From Sediminibacterium sp. (GTDB lineage: Bacteria > Bacteroidota > Bacteroidia > Chitinophagales > Chitinophagaceae), in contig NZ_JAUYTR010000016.1 of NCBI RefSeq assembly GCF_030695065.1, forward strand, positions 124,001-188,000: a DNA stretch of 64,000 nt. Direction: 5' to 3'. Shown in pieces: positions 48,513 through 59,006 of the stretch. The translations under genes and the position numbers were made by a program. Under the pieces are notes generated by a model. That model ran no database searches. It saw only the letters and a list, made by a program, of their open reading frames with translations, and was not told the DNA's origin. Position 1 is the stretch's first letter; each line of letters opens with the position of its first letter.

Positions 48513-51500
48513 ATGCAGTTTAATAAGATCAATAACATTACGGGCTGGCTGGTTTTCATTGTTGCCAGCGCAGTGTATACCCTTACTGCCGAAGCTGGTG
48601 GAAGCTTATGGGATTGTGGTGAGTTTGTAAGTAGTTGTTTTAAATTACAAATACCCCATCCTCCAGGTGCCCCTTTGTTTGTAATTTTAGGTAGAATATT
48701 TATTATTTTATTTGGAGATGATCCAATGAGTGCTGCAAAAGCAGTTAATATGATGAGTGCTATTGCAAGTGCATTCACCATTTTGTTTCTTTTCTGGACT
48801 ATTACCCATTTTGCCCGCAGAATTATCAATATAAAAACAACCGATACGCCCAATAGTTATCAAATTTGGAGTATAATGGGTGCAGGAGTGGTAGGTGCAC
48901 TGGCCTATACATTTAGCGATTCCTTTTGGTATAGTGCTGTTGAAGGTGAAGTATATGCTTTGTCTTCTTTTTTTACTGCAATTGTTTTTTGGGCTATACT
49001 TAAATGGGAAAACCATGCAGATGAGCCAGGTGCAGACCGCTGGATTGTGTTTATCTTTTTCATGATGGGATTGTCTATAGGTGTTCACTTGTTGAATCTA
49101 TTAACTATACCAGCTATTGTGATGGTTTATTATTTTAGAAAAAGAGACAACTTTAATTATGAATTAATTCGTTCTTGGTTTATTAAAATTGTATCTATTG
49201 GTGGAGCGTTAGCCTTTATTGCTGCCTTAGTTAGCGCAGCTGCTGAAGCTACCGACAATGTTCCAATGGATGGAACAATTGGGGGACTAATGATATTGGC
49301 TACCATTGTTGGCGTAGGATTATTGTTTGTTATTGAAAAATGGAAGCCTGCCCAAAAAGCTTATTATGGTGGTGTTTATATCTTCTTTGTTATTGGATGT
49401 GTTATTACTGGTGCTGTTCAAGTAGGCGTTATTCAATATTCAATTAAAATGGCTGGTTCATTTGATAGATGGATGGTAAACGGAGCAGGGATGCCTTTCT
49501 TTAGTGGGTTCACCCTATTCTTTGTTTTAGTTGCTGCATTATTATGGTATGGATTAAAATTAGCTGCTAAGAAAGCATGGCCTTATTTAACTCTATCGAT
49601 CTGGTGCATCAGCTTTATGTTTATAGGCTACAGTACTTATTTAACAACAATGGTTAGGAGTAGTGCAAATCCTTCAGTGGATATGTACAACGTAGACAAC
49701 CCAATGAGTTTAGTGGGTTACTTAGGTCGTGAACAATATGGTGATTTCCCATTACTATACGGTCAAAAATTCACCGCACAGCCCGTTGATTTAAAAAATA
49801 CGGGTATGCGTTATCAGAAAGCCCGGGATAAATACATTGAAGTAGGTCAGGATAAAAAATACGTGTACAATCCCGAGGACAAAATGTTGTTCCCAAGGGT
49901 TTGGGATGCAAGCGATGATCAATACCATGCTTACTATTATTCTGCATTTTTGAATATTGCGAAATTAAAAGATGGTACTTATGAAAGAGCCCCTAATCAG
50001 GTAGACAACGTTAAATTCTTTGTAGGCTATCAGGTTTATTGGATGTACTTCCGCTATTTCATGTGGAATTTTTCGGGTAAGCAAAATGATATTCAAGGTG
50101 TTTACACAGGGAATGTTCGTGATGGAAACTGGATTACTGGGATATCTTTTGTTGACAATTTAATTTATGGAGATCAGTCAAAATTGCCCGATTCTCTAAA
50201 AAATAACAAGGCCAACAATAAGCTATTTGCATTGCCATTTATCTTAGGTATTTTGGGTTTTGTATATCACCGTAAAAAAAGAGGTGATGATGCCTTTGCC
50301 AATTTATTAATGTTCTTCTTTACCGGCTTTGCAATTGTTTTATACTTAAATCAAGCCGGTAACCAGCCTCGTGAGCGTGATTATGCTTATGTAGGAAGTT
50401 TTTATGCATTTGCGGTTTGGATTGGATTGGGAGTAATGGCAGTTATTTCTTACTTAGAGAAAAAAATGAAGCCTGCCGTAGCTGCTATATTAGCAACTGT
50501 TATTTGTTTGCTTGCCGTTCCGGCCTTAATGGCTCAACAAGAGTGGGATGACCATGATAGAAGTAAGAAAGTTTTGGCTCGTGATTTAGCGCGCGATTAT
50601 TTAGAAAGCTGCGCTCCTAATGCCATTCTATTCACATTTGGAGACAATGACACTTATCCATTGTGGTATGCACAAGAAGTGGAAGGTATTAGACCAGATA
50701 TTCGGGTTATTAACTATAGTTTATTGGGTATAGATTGGTACATTAATGAAATGAGATACAAAGTAAATGAGAGTGCACCTATTGATGTAATTTGGTCTGC
50801 CGAACAAATTGAAGGTGGTAAAAGAGATTATGCTTTGTATCGTCCTAAGCCCAATATTCCTGAAGATCGTTATTATGACCTATACGATTTAATGAAAAAT
50901 TATGTAGGAAGTGATGACCCAATTAATATGGAAGATAGGGGCAATGGAGAAGCGTTGAGTACTTTCCCTGTTAGAAAATTCTCTGTTCCTGTAGACAAGG
51001 TTCAGGTGTTGGCTAATAAAACAGTGAACGCCAACGATAGTGTTGTTGCTGAATTAAGATTTGAATTACCTAAGAGTTCAATGATGAAAAATGATATGGC
51101 TGTTTTGAATATCATTGCTGCCAATAAATGGAATCGTCCTATCTATTTCACTAATCCTCAAGTTGATTTAGGATTTGATGAATTTTTACGCAGAGATGGA
51201 TTGAGTCATAGACTGGTTCCAGTTCAGGGCTCTAAAGTAAACACCGATTGGATGATGTCTAAAGCAATGAATGTATTTGCTGCAGGAAATGCCAATGTAA
51301 AAGGGGTCTATTTTGATGAAGAGAATAGAAGACACTTGAATAGTATTAGAACTGCTTATACTGAATTAGCTATTGATTTAGCAGCTAAAGGCAGAAAAGA
51401 AGATGCTAGAAAAGTTTTACAGAAAGTAGACAAGTTAATGGATGAAGAAAATTTCCCTTATGGAATGGTTAGTAGAGGGAATATGCATAATAGAAATACT

Positions 51501-51755
51501 TTGATGTTCTTAGAAGCTTGTTATATGGCAGAAGATAAAAGTTTAATTGAAAAAGTAGCTGCTTCTGTTGGTAAAGATCTTCAGCAACAAATCAACTATT
51601 ATAATTCGCTTACTGGTAGGAAGGCCGAATTAATGGAAGATGAAAAAAGAATTGCAGAAGGTTATATGGAAGGGATGGAGAGAATGAAGTCTGTATATAA
51701 TCCAGCCATACAAATTCCAGGTAAGTTAATGGCCCCGAGAGACAGCAGTAAATAG
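48513..51755 (+). CDS. DUF2723 multi-TM membrane protein
   Basis: TAEAGGSLWDCGEFVSSCFKLQIPHPPGAPLF N-terminus; many TMs; NQAGNQPRERDYAYVGSFYAF. Confidence 0.92.
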   Translation: MQFNKINNITGWLVFIVASAVYTLTAEAGGSLWDCGEFVSSCFKLQIPHPPGAPLFVILGRIFIILFGDDPMSAAKAVNMMSAIASAFTILFLFWTITHFARRIINIKTTDTPNSYQIWSIMGAGVVGALAYTFSDSFWYSAVEGEVYALSSFFTAIVFWAILKWENHADEPGADRWIVFIFFMMGLSIGVHLLNLLTIPAIVMVYYFRKRDNFNYELIRSWFIKIVSIGGALAFIAALVSAAAEATDNVPMDGTIGGLMILATIVGVGLLFVIEKWKPAQKAYYGGVYIFFVIGCVITGAVQVGVIQYSIKMAGSFDRWMVNGAGMPFFSGFTLFFVLVAALLWYGLKLAAKKAWPYLTLSIWCISFMFIGYSTYLTTMVRSSANPSVDMYNVDNPMSLVGYLGREQYGDFPLLYGQKFTAQPVDLKNTGMRYQKARDKYIEVGQDKKYVYNPEDKMLFPRVWDASDDQYHAYYYSAFLNIAKLKDGTYERAPNQVDNVKFFVGYQVYWMYFRYFMWNFSGKQNDIQGVYTGNVRDGNWITGISFVDNLIYGDQSKLPDSLKNNKANNKLFALPFILGILGFVYHRKKRGDDAFANLLMFFFTGFAIVLYLNQAGNQPRERDYAYVGSFYAFAVWIGLGVMAVISYLEKKMKPAVAAILATVICLLAVPALMAQQEWDDHDRSKKVLARDLARDYLESCAPNAILFTFGDNDTYPLWYAQEVEGIRPDIRVINYSLLGIDWYINEMRYKVNESAPIDVIWSAEQIEGGKRDYALYRPKPNIPEDRYYDLYDLMKNYVGSDDPINMEDRGNGEALSTFPVRKFSVPVDKVQVLANKTVNANDSVVAELRFELPKSSMMKNDMAVLNIIAANKWNRPIYFTNPQVDLGFDEFLRRDGLSHRLVPVQGSKVNTDWMMSKAMNVFAAGNANVKGVYFDEENRRHLNSIRTAYTELAIDLAAKGRKEDARKVLQKVDKLMDEENFPYGMVSRGNMHNRNTLMFLEACYMAEDKSLIEKVAASVGKDLQQQINYYNSLTGRKAELMEDEKRIAEGYMEGMERMKSVYNPAIQIPGKLMAPRDSSK

Positions 51756-51774
51756 TATTAAAAAGAGTATATTG

Positions 51775-51807
51775 AATCGTCCCGAGTTTTCGGGGCGATT
51801 TTTTTTT
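51775..51807 (+). terminator. intrinsic terminator after DUF2723 gene
   Basis: AATCGTCCCGAGTTTTCGGGGCGATT hairpin followed by T run. Confidence 0.85.
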
Positions 51808-51841
51808 GAACTTAATAGACTTATAACTGTTATTAAATAAT

Positions 51842-52939
51842 ATGATTGGGCACCAATTTTTTGCTTTTAATCCTGAAAACACTGGCAAATCAAAGTTTGA
51901 GCAGTTGCTCGATATATTTATGCAATTGCTTACCTATACTAGCGGAGATGCTTCAGAATCGTTGAGCTGGATGAATGAGTTAGATAAGCAATACCATTTT
52001 ACTGATAAGGATTATGGGATGGGCGACTTTATTGAAGACCTTAAGCAAAATGGCTACTTAAAAGAAGACCCAGCAAATGGTGATTTTAGTATTACGGGCA
52101 AGTCAGAACAGACTATCCGAAAGAAAAGCTTAGAAGAAATTTTTGGGAAACTGAAGAAAGCAGGTAAAGGGAACCATCAAACATTCAAGCCAGGTCAAGG
52201 TGATGAAGTTAATTCAGATACTAGGCCATTTCAGTTTGGTGATATGCTAGAGCAGATTGATTTTACGGAGAGTATAAGAAACGCACAAATAAATAGAGGG
52301 GTAGAAGCATTCTCTATGCACGAAGACGATTTGCAAATTAGAGAAGCAGATTTTAAAACACAAACTTCTACAGTGCTAATGATTGATATCTCTCATTCCA
52401 TGATACTATATGGAGAAGATAGAATTACCCCTGCTAAGAAAGTGGCCATGGCCTTATGTGAGTTGATCACTACCAAGTATCCGAAAGATACCATTGATAT
52501 AGTAGTATTTGGAAATGATGCTTGGAGTATAGAAATGAAAGACCTTACTTATTTAAAAGTTGGGCCTTATCATACTAATACGGTTGCAGGTTTAGAATTG
52601 GCCATGGATTTGCTTAGAAGAAGAAAGAATCCCAACAAGCAAATTTTTATGATAACAGATGGTAAACCTACTTGTTTGAAAATTGGTAAACAGTACTATA
52701 AAAATAGTTTTGGATTAGATAGAAAAGTAGTGAATCGATGCATCAATTTAGCAGCACAATGTAAAAAATTAAAGATACCCATCACCACGTTTATGATTGC
52801 TTCAGATCCCTATCTGCAGCAGTTTGTACAGGAATTTACCGAAATGAATAACGGCAAAGCATACTTTGCTTCATTGGATAAATTAGGTGCATTTATATTT
52901 AAAGATTTTGAAAGCGGAAAAAGAAAAACAGTTTATTAA
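51842..52939 (+). CDS. VWA-domain protein
   Basis: TVLMIDISHSMILYGEDRITPAKKVAMAL MIDAS DxSxS; paired with AAA+ gene. Confidence 0.88.
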   Translation: MIGHQFFAFNPENTGKSKFEQLLDIFMQLLTYTSGDASESLSWMNELDKQYHFTDKDYGMGDFIEDLKQNGYLKEDPANGDFSITGKSEQTIRKKSLEEIFGKLKKAGKGNHQTFKPGQGDEVNSDTRPFQFGDMLEQIDFTESIRNAQINRGVEAFSMHEDDLQIREADFKTQTSTVLMIDISHSMILYGEDRITPAKKVAMALCELITTKYPKDTIDIVVFGNDAWSIEMKDLTYLKVGPYHTNTVAGLELAMDLLRRRKNPNKQIFMITDGKPTCLKIGKQYYKNSFGLDRKVVNRCINLAAQCKKLKIPITTFMIASDPYLQQFVQEFTEMNNGKAYFASLDKLGAFIFKDFESGKRKTVY

Positions 52940-52940
52940 A

Positions 52941-54491
52941 ATGAAAAAAGCAAAGAAAGTTCAATACGATACTATTTATAATTTAGGTCAACTGAAAGCA
53001 AGTGGATATCAATCTAAGTCGGTTAAAGAAGAAGTAAGAAACAACCTAATTAAAACCATACAGGATAAAGAGAATCCTTTTGTTGGTATAATGGGATATG
53101 AAGACACTGTTATACCTGATACAGAAAGGGCTTTACTGAGTCAGCATAATATTTTGTTTTTAGGTCTTCGCGGGCAGGCCAAAACAAGGATGGCAAGGCA
53201 AATGATTGACCTGTTAGATGAATACATACCTGTTATCGCAGGTTCCGAGGTAAACGACGATCCTTTTAAACCATTAAGCAGGTATGCCCATGATTTGATA
53301 GCAAAAAAAGGCGATGATACACCCATTGAATGGGTACACCGATCTGCACGTTATGGAGAAAAGTTGGCTACGCCAGATGTGAGTGTTGCAGACTTAATTG
53401 GAGACATTGATCCTATTAAAGCGGCTAATTTAAAGTTGAGTTTTTCAGATGAAAAAGTCATCCATTACGGAATTATTCCAAGAAGCAACAGAGGAATTTT
53501 TGTCATTAATGAATTACCCGATTTACAAGCCAGAATTCAAGTAGCATTGTTTAATATTTTACAAGAAGGTGATATACAAATCAGGGGCTTTAAATTAAGA
53601 ATGCCTTTAGATATTTTATTTGTATTCACTGCAAATCCAGAAGATTATACCAATAGAGGAAGTATTGTTACGCCATTAAAAGACCGTATTGAAAGCCAAA
53701 TACTTACTCACTATCCTAAAAATATTGAAACCTCATTGGCTATTACAGAGCAAGAAGCCAATATTTTACCAGCTCAAAAAGAAAGAGTTAATATAAGCGA
53801 TTTAGTAAAACGCATTATTGAACAAGTTGCATTTGAAGCAAGGTCTAATGAATATGTTGATAGAAAGAGCGGGGTTAGTGCAAGGCTAACTATTGCGGCA
53901 CTAGAGAATGCGGTGAGCAGTGCCGAAAGACGCGCCATCATACACAATGAAGCCAATACACAGGTTTGGATTAGTGATTTAACTGGCATTATACCCGCAA
54001 TAACTGGTAAAATTGAATTGGTATACGAGGGAGAACAAGAAGGACCCTATCAGGTTGCCGTAAATTTGATAGATAAATCGGTTCGGAATTTGTTTATCCA
54101 ATATTTCCCCAATCCTGAGCAAGCAAAAAAGAGAAGAAATACTGGTAAAAAGTCAGTAGAAGAAACTGGGGCAAACGAAAGTCCATACAAAACCATAACT
54201 CGTTGGTTCGACGCTGGTAATCATATTGAATTGCTATTAGACATGAAAGATGCTACTAAAATTGAAACCCTATACCAAATAGATGGTTTGTATGCATTGG
54301 TTAAAAAATATTATCCGCAAGCTAATGCCAATGAAAATGCATTGTTGATGGAATTTGTATTACATGGGTTGGCAGCTTATTCTATGATCAGCAAAAAGTC
54401 TTTGGATGGCAAATTAACTTTTAATGATTTAATGGGAAGCATGATGAATTTTGAAAATTTTGGAACTGAAGAAGAAGAGGAAGATATCTAA
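52941..54491 (+). CDS. MoxR/Mg-chelatase ChlI-like AAA+ ATPase
   Basis: FLGLRGQAKTRMARQMIDLL (variant Walker A), GIFVINELPDLQARIQVALFNILQEGDIQIRG. Confidence 0.88.
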   Translation: MKKAKKVQYDTIYNLGQLKASGYQSKSVKEEVRNNLIKTIQDKENPFVGIMGYEDTVIPDTERALLSQHNILFLGLRGQAKTRMARQMIDLLDEYIPVIAGSEVNDDPFKPLSRYAHDLIAKKGDDTPIEWVHRSARYGEKLATPDVSVADLIGDIDPIKAANLKLSFSDEKVIHYGIIPRSNRGIFVINELPDLQARIQVALFNILQEGDIQIRGFKLRMPLDILFVFTANPEDYTNRGSIVTPLKDRIESQILTHYPKNIETSLAITEQEANILPAQKERVNISDLVKRIIEQVAFEARSNEYVDRKSGVSARLTIAALENAVSSAERRAIIHNEANTQVWISDLTGIIPAITGKIELVYEGEQEGPYQVAVNLIDKSVRNLFIQYFPNPEQAKKRRNTGKKSVEETGANESPYKTITRWFDAGNHIELLLDMKDATKIETLYQIDGLYALVKKYYPQANANENALLMEFVLHGLAAYSMISKKSLDGKLTFNDLMGSMMNFENFGTEEEEEDI

Positions 54492-55615
54492 ATTAGTTCT
54501 TTTAATTTTTCAACAACAGCATCTATTTCGGCTTTGGTATTGTGTTTGCTAAAGCTAAATCTAACAGTAACCTGATTGGGGTTATTGTTAATTGCTCTAA
54601 TAACATGAGATCCTTGGTCGGCACCACTAGTACAGGCACTTCCTCCACTAGCACAAATATTATTGATGTCTAGGTTGAATAATATCATTTCGCTTTTCTC
54701 TGTCTTAGGAAAACTAACGCTTAAAACAGCATACAAGGATTTGCCAGTTGGATCTCCATTAAATGAAATGCCTTTAATATTTTTTTTGAGTTGATCCATC
54801 ATGTATAGCTTCAACTCGGTAATATATGCACTATCATTTTCGTAATTACTAGTTGCCAATTCAAGGGCTTTTGCAAAACCTACAATGCCGTACAAATTTT
54901 CTGTGCCAGCACGCATATTTCTTTCTTGGCTTCCCCCATGTACAAAAGGCTTGATTTTTACATTTTCATTAATATACAACATGCCAACTCCTTTAGGGCC
55001 ATGAAATTTATGCCCCGCTCCGGTAATAAAATGCACCGGTGTATTTCTTAAATTAAATGGGAAATGACCAACTGTTTGCACAGTATCAGAATGGAAAATA
55101 GCATTGTGTTTTTTACAAAGCTCGCCCACTCCATGAATATCCAACATATTACCTATTTCGTTATTGGCATGCATTAAAGTAACCAAACATTTTTCCTCAC
55201 TTCCGGCTATTAAATTTTCCAAATCATTCAAATCTATATGCCCGTCTGGTAAAAGCTTCACATAGCTTAATGCGGCTTCTCCATTTTGGTATAAATATTC
55301 TACAGTATGACTTGTGGCATGGTGTTCAATAGGAGAACTAATAATATGCTTACATCCTAGGTCTCTTACAGACGCAGTAATGGCCATATTGCTACTTTCT
55401 GTACCCCCGCTAGTAAAGAAAATTTCAGCAGGGTGTGCATTCAATATTTTAGCAACTAATTTTCTGGAATTTTCTATTGCCATCCTAGATTCTCTACCAT
55501 ATGAATAAATAGAAGATGGATTACCAAAATGCTTCGTTAAATAAGGCATCATAGCTTCTAATACTGCAGGGTCTAGCGAAGTTGTTGCTGCATTGTCTAG
55601 GTAGATTCTTTCCAT
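54488..55615 (-). CDS. cysteine desulfurase (NifS/IscS-like)
   Basis: IYLDNAATTSLDPAVLEAM, FTSGGTESSNMAI, GAGHKFHGPKGVGMLYI, ASGGSACTSG. Confidence 0.94.
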   Translation of the reverse strand: MERIYLDNAATTSLDPAVLEAMMPYLTKHFGNPSSIYSYGRESRMAIENSRKLVAKILNAHPAEIFFTSGGTESSNMAITASVRDLGCKHIISSPIEHHATSHTVEYLYQNGEAALSYVKLLPDGHIDLNDLENLIAGSEEKCLVTLMHANNEIGNMLDIHGVGELCKKHNAIFHSDTVQTVGHFPFNLRNTPVHFITGAGHKFHGPKGVGMLYINENVKIKPFVHGGSQERNMRAGTENLYGIVGFAKALELATSNYENDSAYITELKLYMMDQLKKNIKGISFNGDPTGKSLYAVLSVSFPKTEKSEMILFNLDINNICASGGSACTSGADQGSHVIRAINNNPNQVTVRFSFSKHNTKAEIDAVVEKLKELI

Positions 55616-55634
55616 AAAAACGTTTGATCAATTA

Positions 55635-57026
55635 TTAATTTAATCCAGCTGCTTCCTTAATATCATTCATCAATCTTTTTGCAATATTTGCTGCAACAGT
55701 TTCACTATTGCTTTCGGCGTAAATTCGAATAATAGGTTCTGTATTACTGCTTCTTAAATGAACCCAGTCGTTGTCAAATTCAATCTTAAGTCCATCTTCC
55801 GTATTAATCGGATTCTTTTTATACTTCTTCTTAATTTGTTCAAATATGTTAGCTAAGTTAACTCCTGGGGTTAGTTCTATCTTATTTTTACTCATGAAGT
55901 AATCAGGATAGGTATTCCGGAGTTGTTTTATCGATTTTTTTTCTTTTGCAAGATGGGTTAAAAACAAAGCAATTCCAATTAGTGCATCTCTACCATAATG
56001 TAAGTCGGGTACAATAATTCCTCCATTACCTTCTCCTCCAATCACTGCATTTACTTCTTTCATTTTGGTAACCACATTTACCTCGCCAACTGCACTTGCA
56101 GAATATATGCCACCATGCTTAATTGTAATGTCTTTTAATGCACGAGTACTACTCATATTGCTAACAGTATTGCCTTTGCGATGTTGCAAAACATAGTCTG
56201 CAACAGCAACTAAAGTATACTCTTCTCCAAACAAACTACCATCTTCACATACAAAGCAAAGCCTGTCTACATCGGGGTCTACCGCAATACCCATACTTGC
56301 TTTTTGTTTATTTACTTCATTACATAAATCTCTTAAGTGTTCAGGTAATGGTTCAGGGTTATGGGCAAACTGACCATTGACCTCCCCGTTTAAAACGGTA
56401 TATTTTTTTACCCCTAATGCATTTAACAAAGCAGGAACTGCAATAGCTCCTGTGCTATTGATGGCGTCAATTACAATAGAGAAATTGGCAGCTTTAATGG
56501 CGTCTTTATCTACCAATGGGTAATTTACACAAGCTTCAATATGTTTTTCCAATAAATTTTCTCCATCTGTTACCTTGCCCAATTGATCTACAGATACAAA
56601 TTGAAAATCTTCTTTGGATGCTATTTCAAGTAATTTTGCTCCATCTGCGCCACTTATAAATTCTCCTTTTTGGTTGAGTAATTTTAAAGCATTCCATTCT
56701 TTGGGATTATGGCTGGCAGTTAATATAATTCCTCCAACCGCTTTCTCAGACACTACGGCCATTTCAACAGTTGGAGTGGTGCTTAATCCTAAATTAATTA
56801 CATCTAGCCCCATTGAAATTAGGGTGTTAACTACTAATGCTTGAACCATTTCTCCACTAATTCTACCATCTCTTCCAATGACTACTTTTTTATTTTGATC
56901 ATTCGATTGTATGAGTAAAGTGCCGAATGCAGCAGTAAATCTTACTATATCTACCGGACTCAATGTGTCTCCTGGTTTACCTCCAATAGTGCCTCTAATG
57001 CCTGAAATGCTTTTTATCAATGCCAT
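55635..57026 (-). CDS. glmM: phosphoglucosamine mutase
   Basis: SISGIRGTIGGKPG, ILTASHNPKEWNALK, AVDPDVDRL, RSSNTEPIIRIY. Confidence 0.9.
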   Translation of the reverse strand: MALIKSISGIRGTIGGKPGDTLSPVDIVRFTAAFGTLLIQSNDQNKKVVIGRDGRISGEMVQALVVNTLISMGLDVINLGLSTTPTVEMAVVSEKAVGGIILTASHNPKEWNALKLLNQKGEFISGADGAKLLEIASKEDFQFVSVDQLGKVTDGENLLEKHIEACVNYPLVDKDAIKAANFSIVIDAINSTGAIAVPALLNALGVKKYTVLNGEVNGQFAHNPEPLPEHLRDLCNEVNKQKASMGIAVDPDVDRLCFVCEDGSLFGEEYTLVAVADYVLQHRKGNTVSNMSSTRALKDITIKHGGIYSASAVGEVNVVTKMKEVNAVIGGEGNGGIIVPDLHYGRDALIGIALFLTHLAKEKKSIKQLRNTYPDYFMSKNKIELTPGVNLANIFEQIKKKYKKNPINTEDGLKIEFDNDWVHLRSSNTEPIIRIYAESNSETVAANIAKRLMNDIKEAAGLN

Positions 57027-57108
57027 ATGTAAATGCTTAAACGGCGGCGAATATAATTCAAATTTTTTGTATGGCTAGGTAACGTAACTTCGCAGTTGAA
57101 ACATTAAT

Positions 57109-57867
57109 ATGGCAGACAAAGCATGGTTTAAGGACTGGTTTAATTCTCCTTACTACCATTTATTATACCAACATAGAGACGAAAATGAGGCTGAGCTGTT
57201 TATTAATACACTCATACACTATTTGCAGCCTGCTATTGGAGCAACTATGTTAGATATTGCATGTGGAAAGGGTAGGCATAGTATGGCTTTGGCAGAAATG
57301 GGATTTGATGTAACTGGAATTGATTTATCTGAGGCATCAATCAGTGAAGCCAAAGCAGCCGAGTCAGCGCAATTGCATTTCTATCAGCATGATATGCGAA
57401 GGGGGTTTAGAATTAATTATTTTGATTATGCCTTTAATTTTTTCACCAGCTTTGGTTATTTCAAAACAAGAAGAGAACATGATAATGCAATAAGGATGAT
57501 GGCTGATAGTATTAAACCGGGGGCAATATTGGTTATTGACTATTTAAATGTTCATTTTGTAGAATCCCAATTAGATCCAATTGTTACAACTGAAGTTGAA
57601 GACGTTAAATTTCATATTAGCAAATGGCAAACAGCTGATCATTTTTTTAAACAAATTCAAATTACCGACAAAGAGCATGCTGCCCCAAGGCATTTATATA
57701 CAGAGCGAGTGGCTAAGTTTTCCCTTGGTGATTTTAATGATATGCTCAGTTATCAGCATATGCAAATCGTTGAAGTTTTTGGCAACTATCAACTCGGACA
57801 TTATGATGTTAAAAATTCTCCAAGAATGATTATAGTTGCAAAAAAATTACACGAAAAATCACTATAG
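57109..57867 (+). CDS. class I SAM-dependent methyltransferase
   Basis: MLDIACGKGRHSMALAEMGFDVTGIDLSE. Confidence 0.9.
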   Translation: MADKAWFKDWFNSPYYHLLYQHRDENEAELFINTLIHYLQPAIGATMLDIACGKGRHSMALAEMGFDVTGIDLSEASISEAKAAESAQLHFYQHDMRRGFRINYFDYAFNFFTSFGYFKTRREHDNAIRMMADSIKPGAILVIDYLNVHFVESQLDPIVTTEVEDVKFHISKWQTADHFFKQIQITDKEHAAPRHLYTERVAKFSLGDFNDMLSYQHMQIVEVFGNYQLGHYDVKNSPRMIIVAKKLHEKSL

Positions 57868-58971
57868 GTTAAACCCCAAATACTTTATAAGACTTTCTGG
57901 GAGTTTAGGTAAATTCTTACGCTCAATTAAATAGGTTGATAAGCCAGACAAGTCTCTGTAAACATAATGCTTGTTTAAAGCCCCTTCTAAATAACCGGCC
58001 CCTGAAGTATTACCTGTGCCCACCCGCATTCCAATCATTCTTCTAACCATGATTAGGTGTTTGTGTCTCCAGTTACTCATTAAATGATCCATTTCAATTA
58101 ATGAATCCAATATTTGATAGGAAGTTTGAAAAACGGGAAAATCTCTATAAAGCATAATAAACAATGCAGCACGCATTGCGGCAGGGCTAAAACTACAGTT
58201 AAATAATTGCTGTTGTTCCTTACTCATTTCAGGGGCAAAATGTTGAAAGAAAACGGCGTCAAAATCTGCTTGTTTCGATTGCTCTCTTTCAGATAAACCT
58301 GCGCTGTAAACGGCTTTGTATTGTTTCCAAAAAGGGTGATTAATAGGATCTGTAGACAACTGATCTTCCCAATATGCGTTATCAAAAAACGGCATCCGCT
58401 CTAACCAGTCATTCACCAATTGTAACAAATTTTTTCCTTCTTCTGTTTGAGTGATATGCTGATAGTCTGGTTGAGTAAATCCACCTTCATTGGTTCTCTT
58501 ATAATAATCTTTTTGGTGTCTCTTTTCTATTTCTAGCCCTAGTTTGGCTTCAATGAGCCTGAATTGCTTGCTTTGAAAGCCAGAGGAAGGTGTTAATAGG
58601 TTTCGAAATGCTAAAAAGTCCATTGGTGTCATGGTGTCTAGCACATTTACTTGCTGATTCAGCAGTTCTAATATTTTTATGATTCTTTTAAACCGATGTC
58701 TTACAAGGTTTAAATCTTCTGAATTGTCGTTAATTTTTTCTTTTTGGAAAATGCCCATGCAATAGTCTAATTCAAACAGAATTTGCTTAAACCAAAGCTC
58801 ATAAGACTGATGAATAATAATGAATAACATTTCATCATGGGCAGGTTCATTTCCCGGCTCAAAGCTAACTGGATATTGGCTTTCAATAATTTTATCTAAT
58901 TGTAAATAAGTACCGTAATACATTGGCTCTTTTTCCATGGCAGAATAGTTAGGCTTCAAATATAGCTTCAT
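57862..58971 (-). CDS. kynA: tryptophan 2,3-dioxygenase
   Basis: YGTYLQLDKIIESQYP, DEMLFIIIHQSYELWFKQILFELD, WRHKHLIMVRRMIGMRVGTGNTSG. Confidence 0.93.
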   Translation of the reverse strand: MKLYLKPNYSAMEKEPMYYGTYLQLDKIIESQYPVSFEPGNEPAHDEMLFIIIHQSYELWFKQILFELDYCMGIFQKEKINDNSEDLNLVRHRFKRIIKILELLNQQVNVLDTMTPMDFLAFRNLLTPSSGFQSKQFRLIEAKLGLEIEKRHQKDYYKRTNEGGFTQPDYQHITQTEEGKNLLQLVNDWLERMPFFDNAYWEDQLSTDPINHPFWKQYKAVYSAGLSEREQSKQADFDAVFFQHFAPEMSKEQQQLFNCSFSPAAMRAALFIMLYRDFPVFQTSYQILDSLIEMDHLMSNWRHKHLIMVRRMIGMRVGTGNTSGAGYLEGALNKHYVYRDLSGLSTYLIERKNLPKLPESLIKYLGFNL

Positions 58972-59006
58972 TCATTCAATTGCAAAAGAACCACTAAATT
59001 CGTAGC

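Noticed and set aside
48708-49088. 126-aa minus-strand ORF opposite the DUF2723 gene
   Set aside because: Shadow ORF; the plus strand is unambiguously coding.
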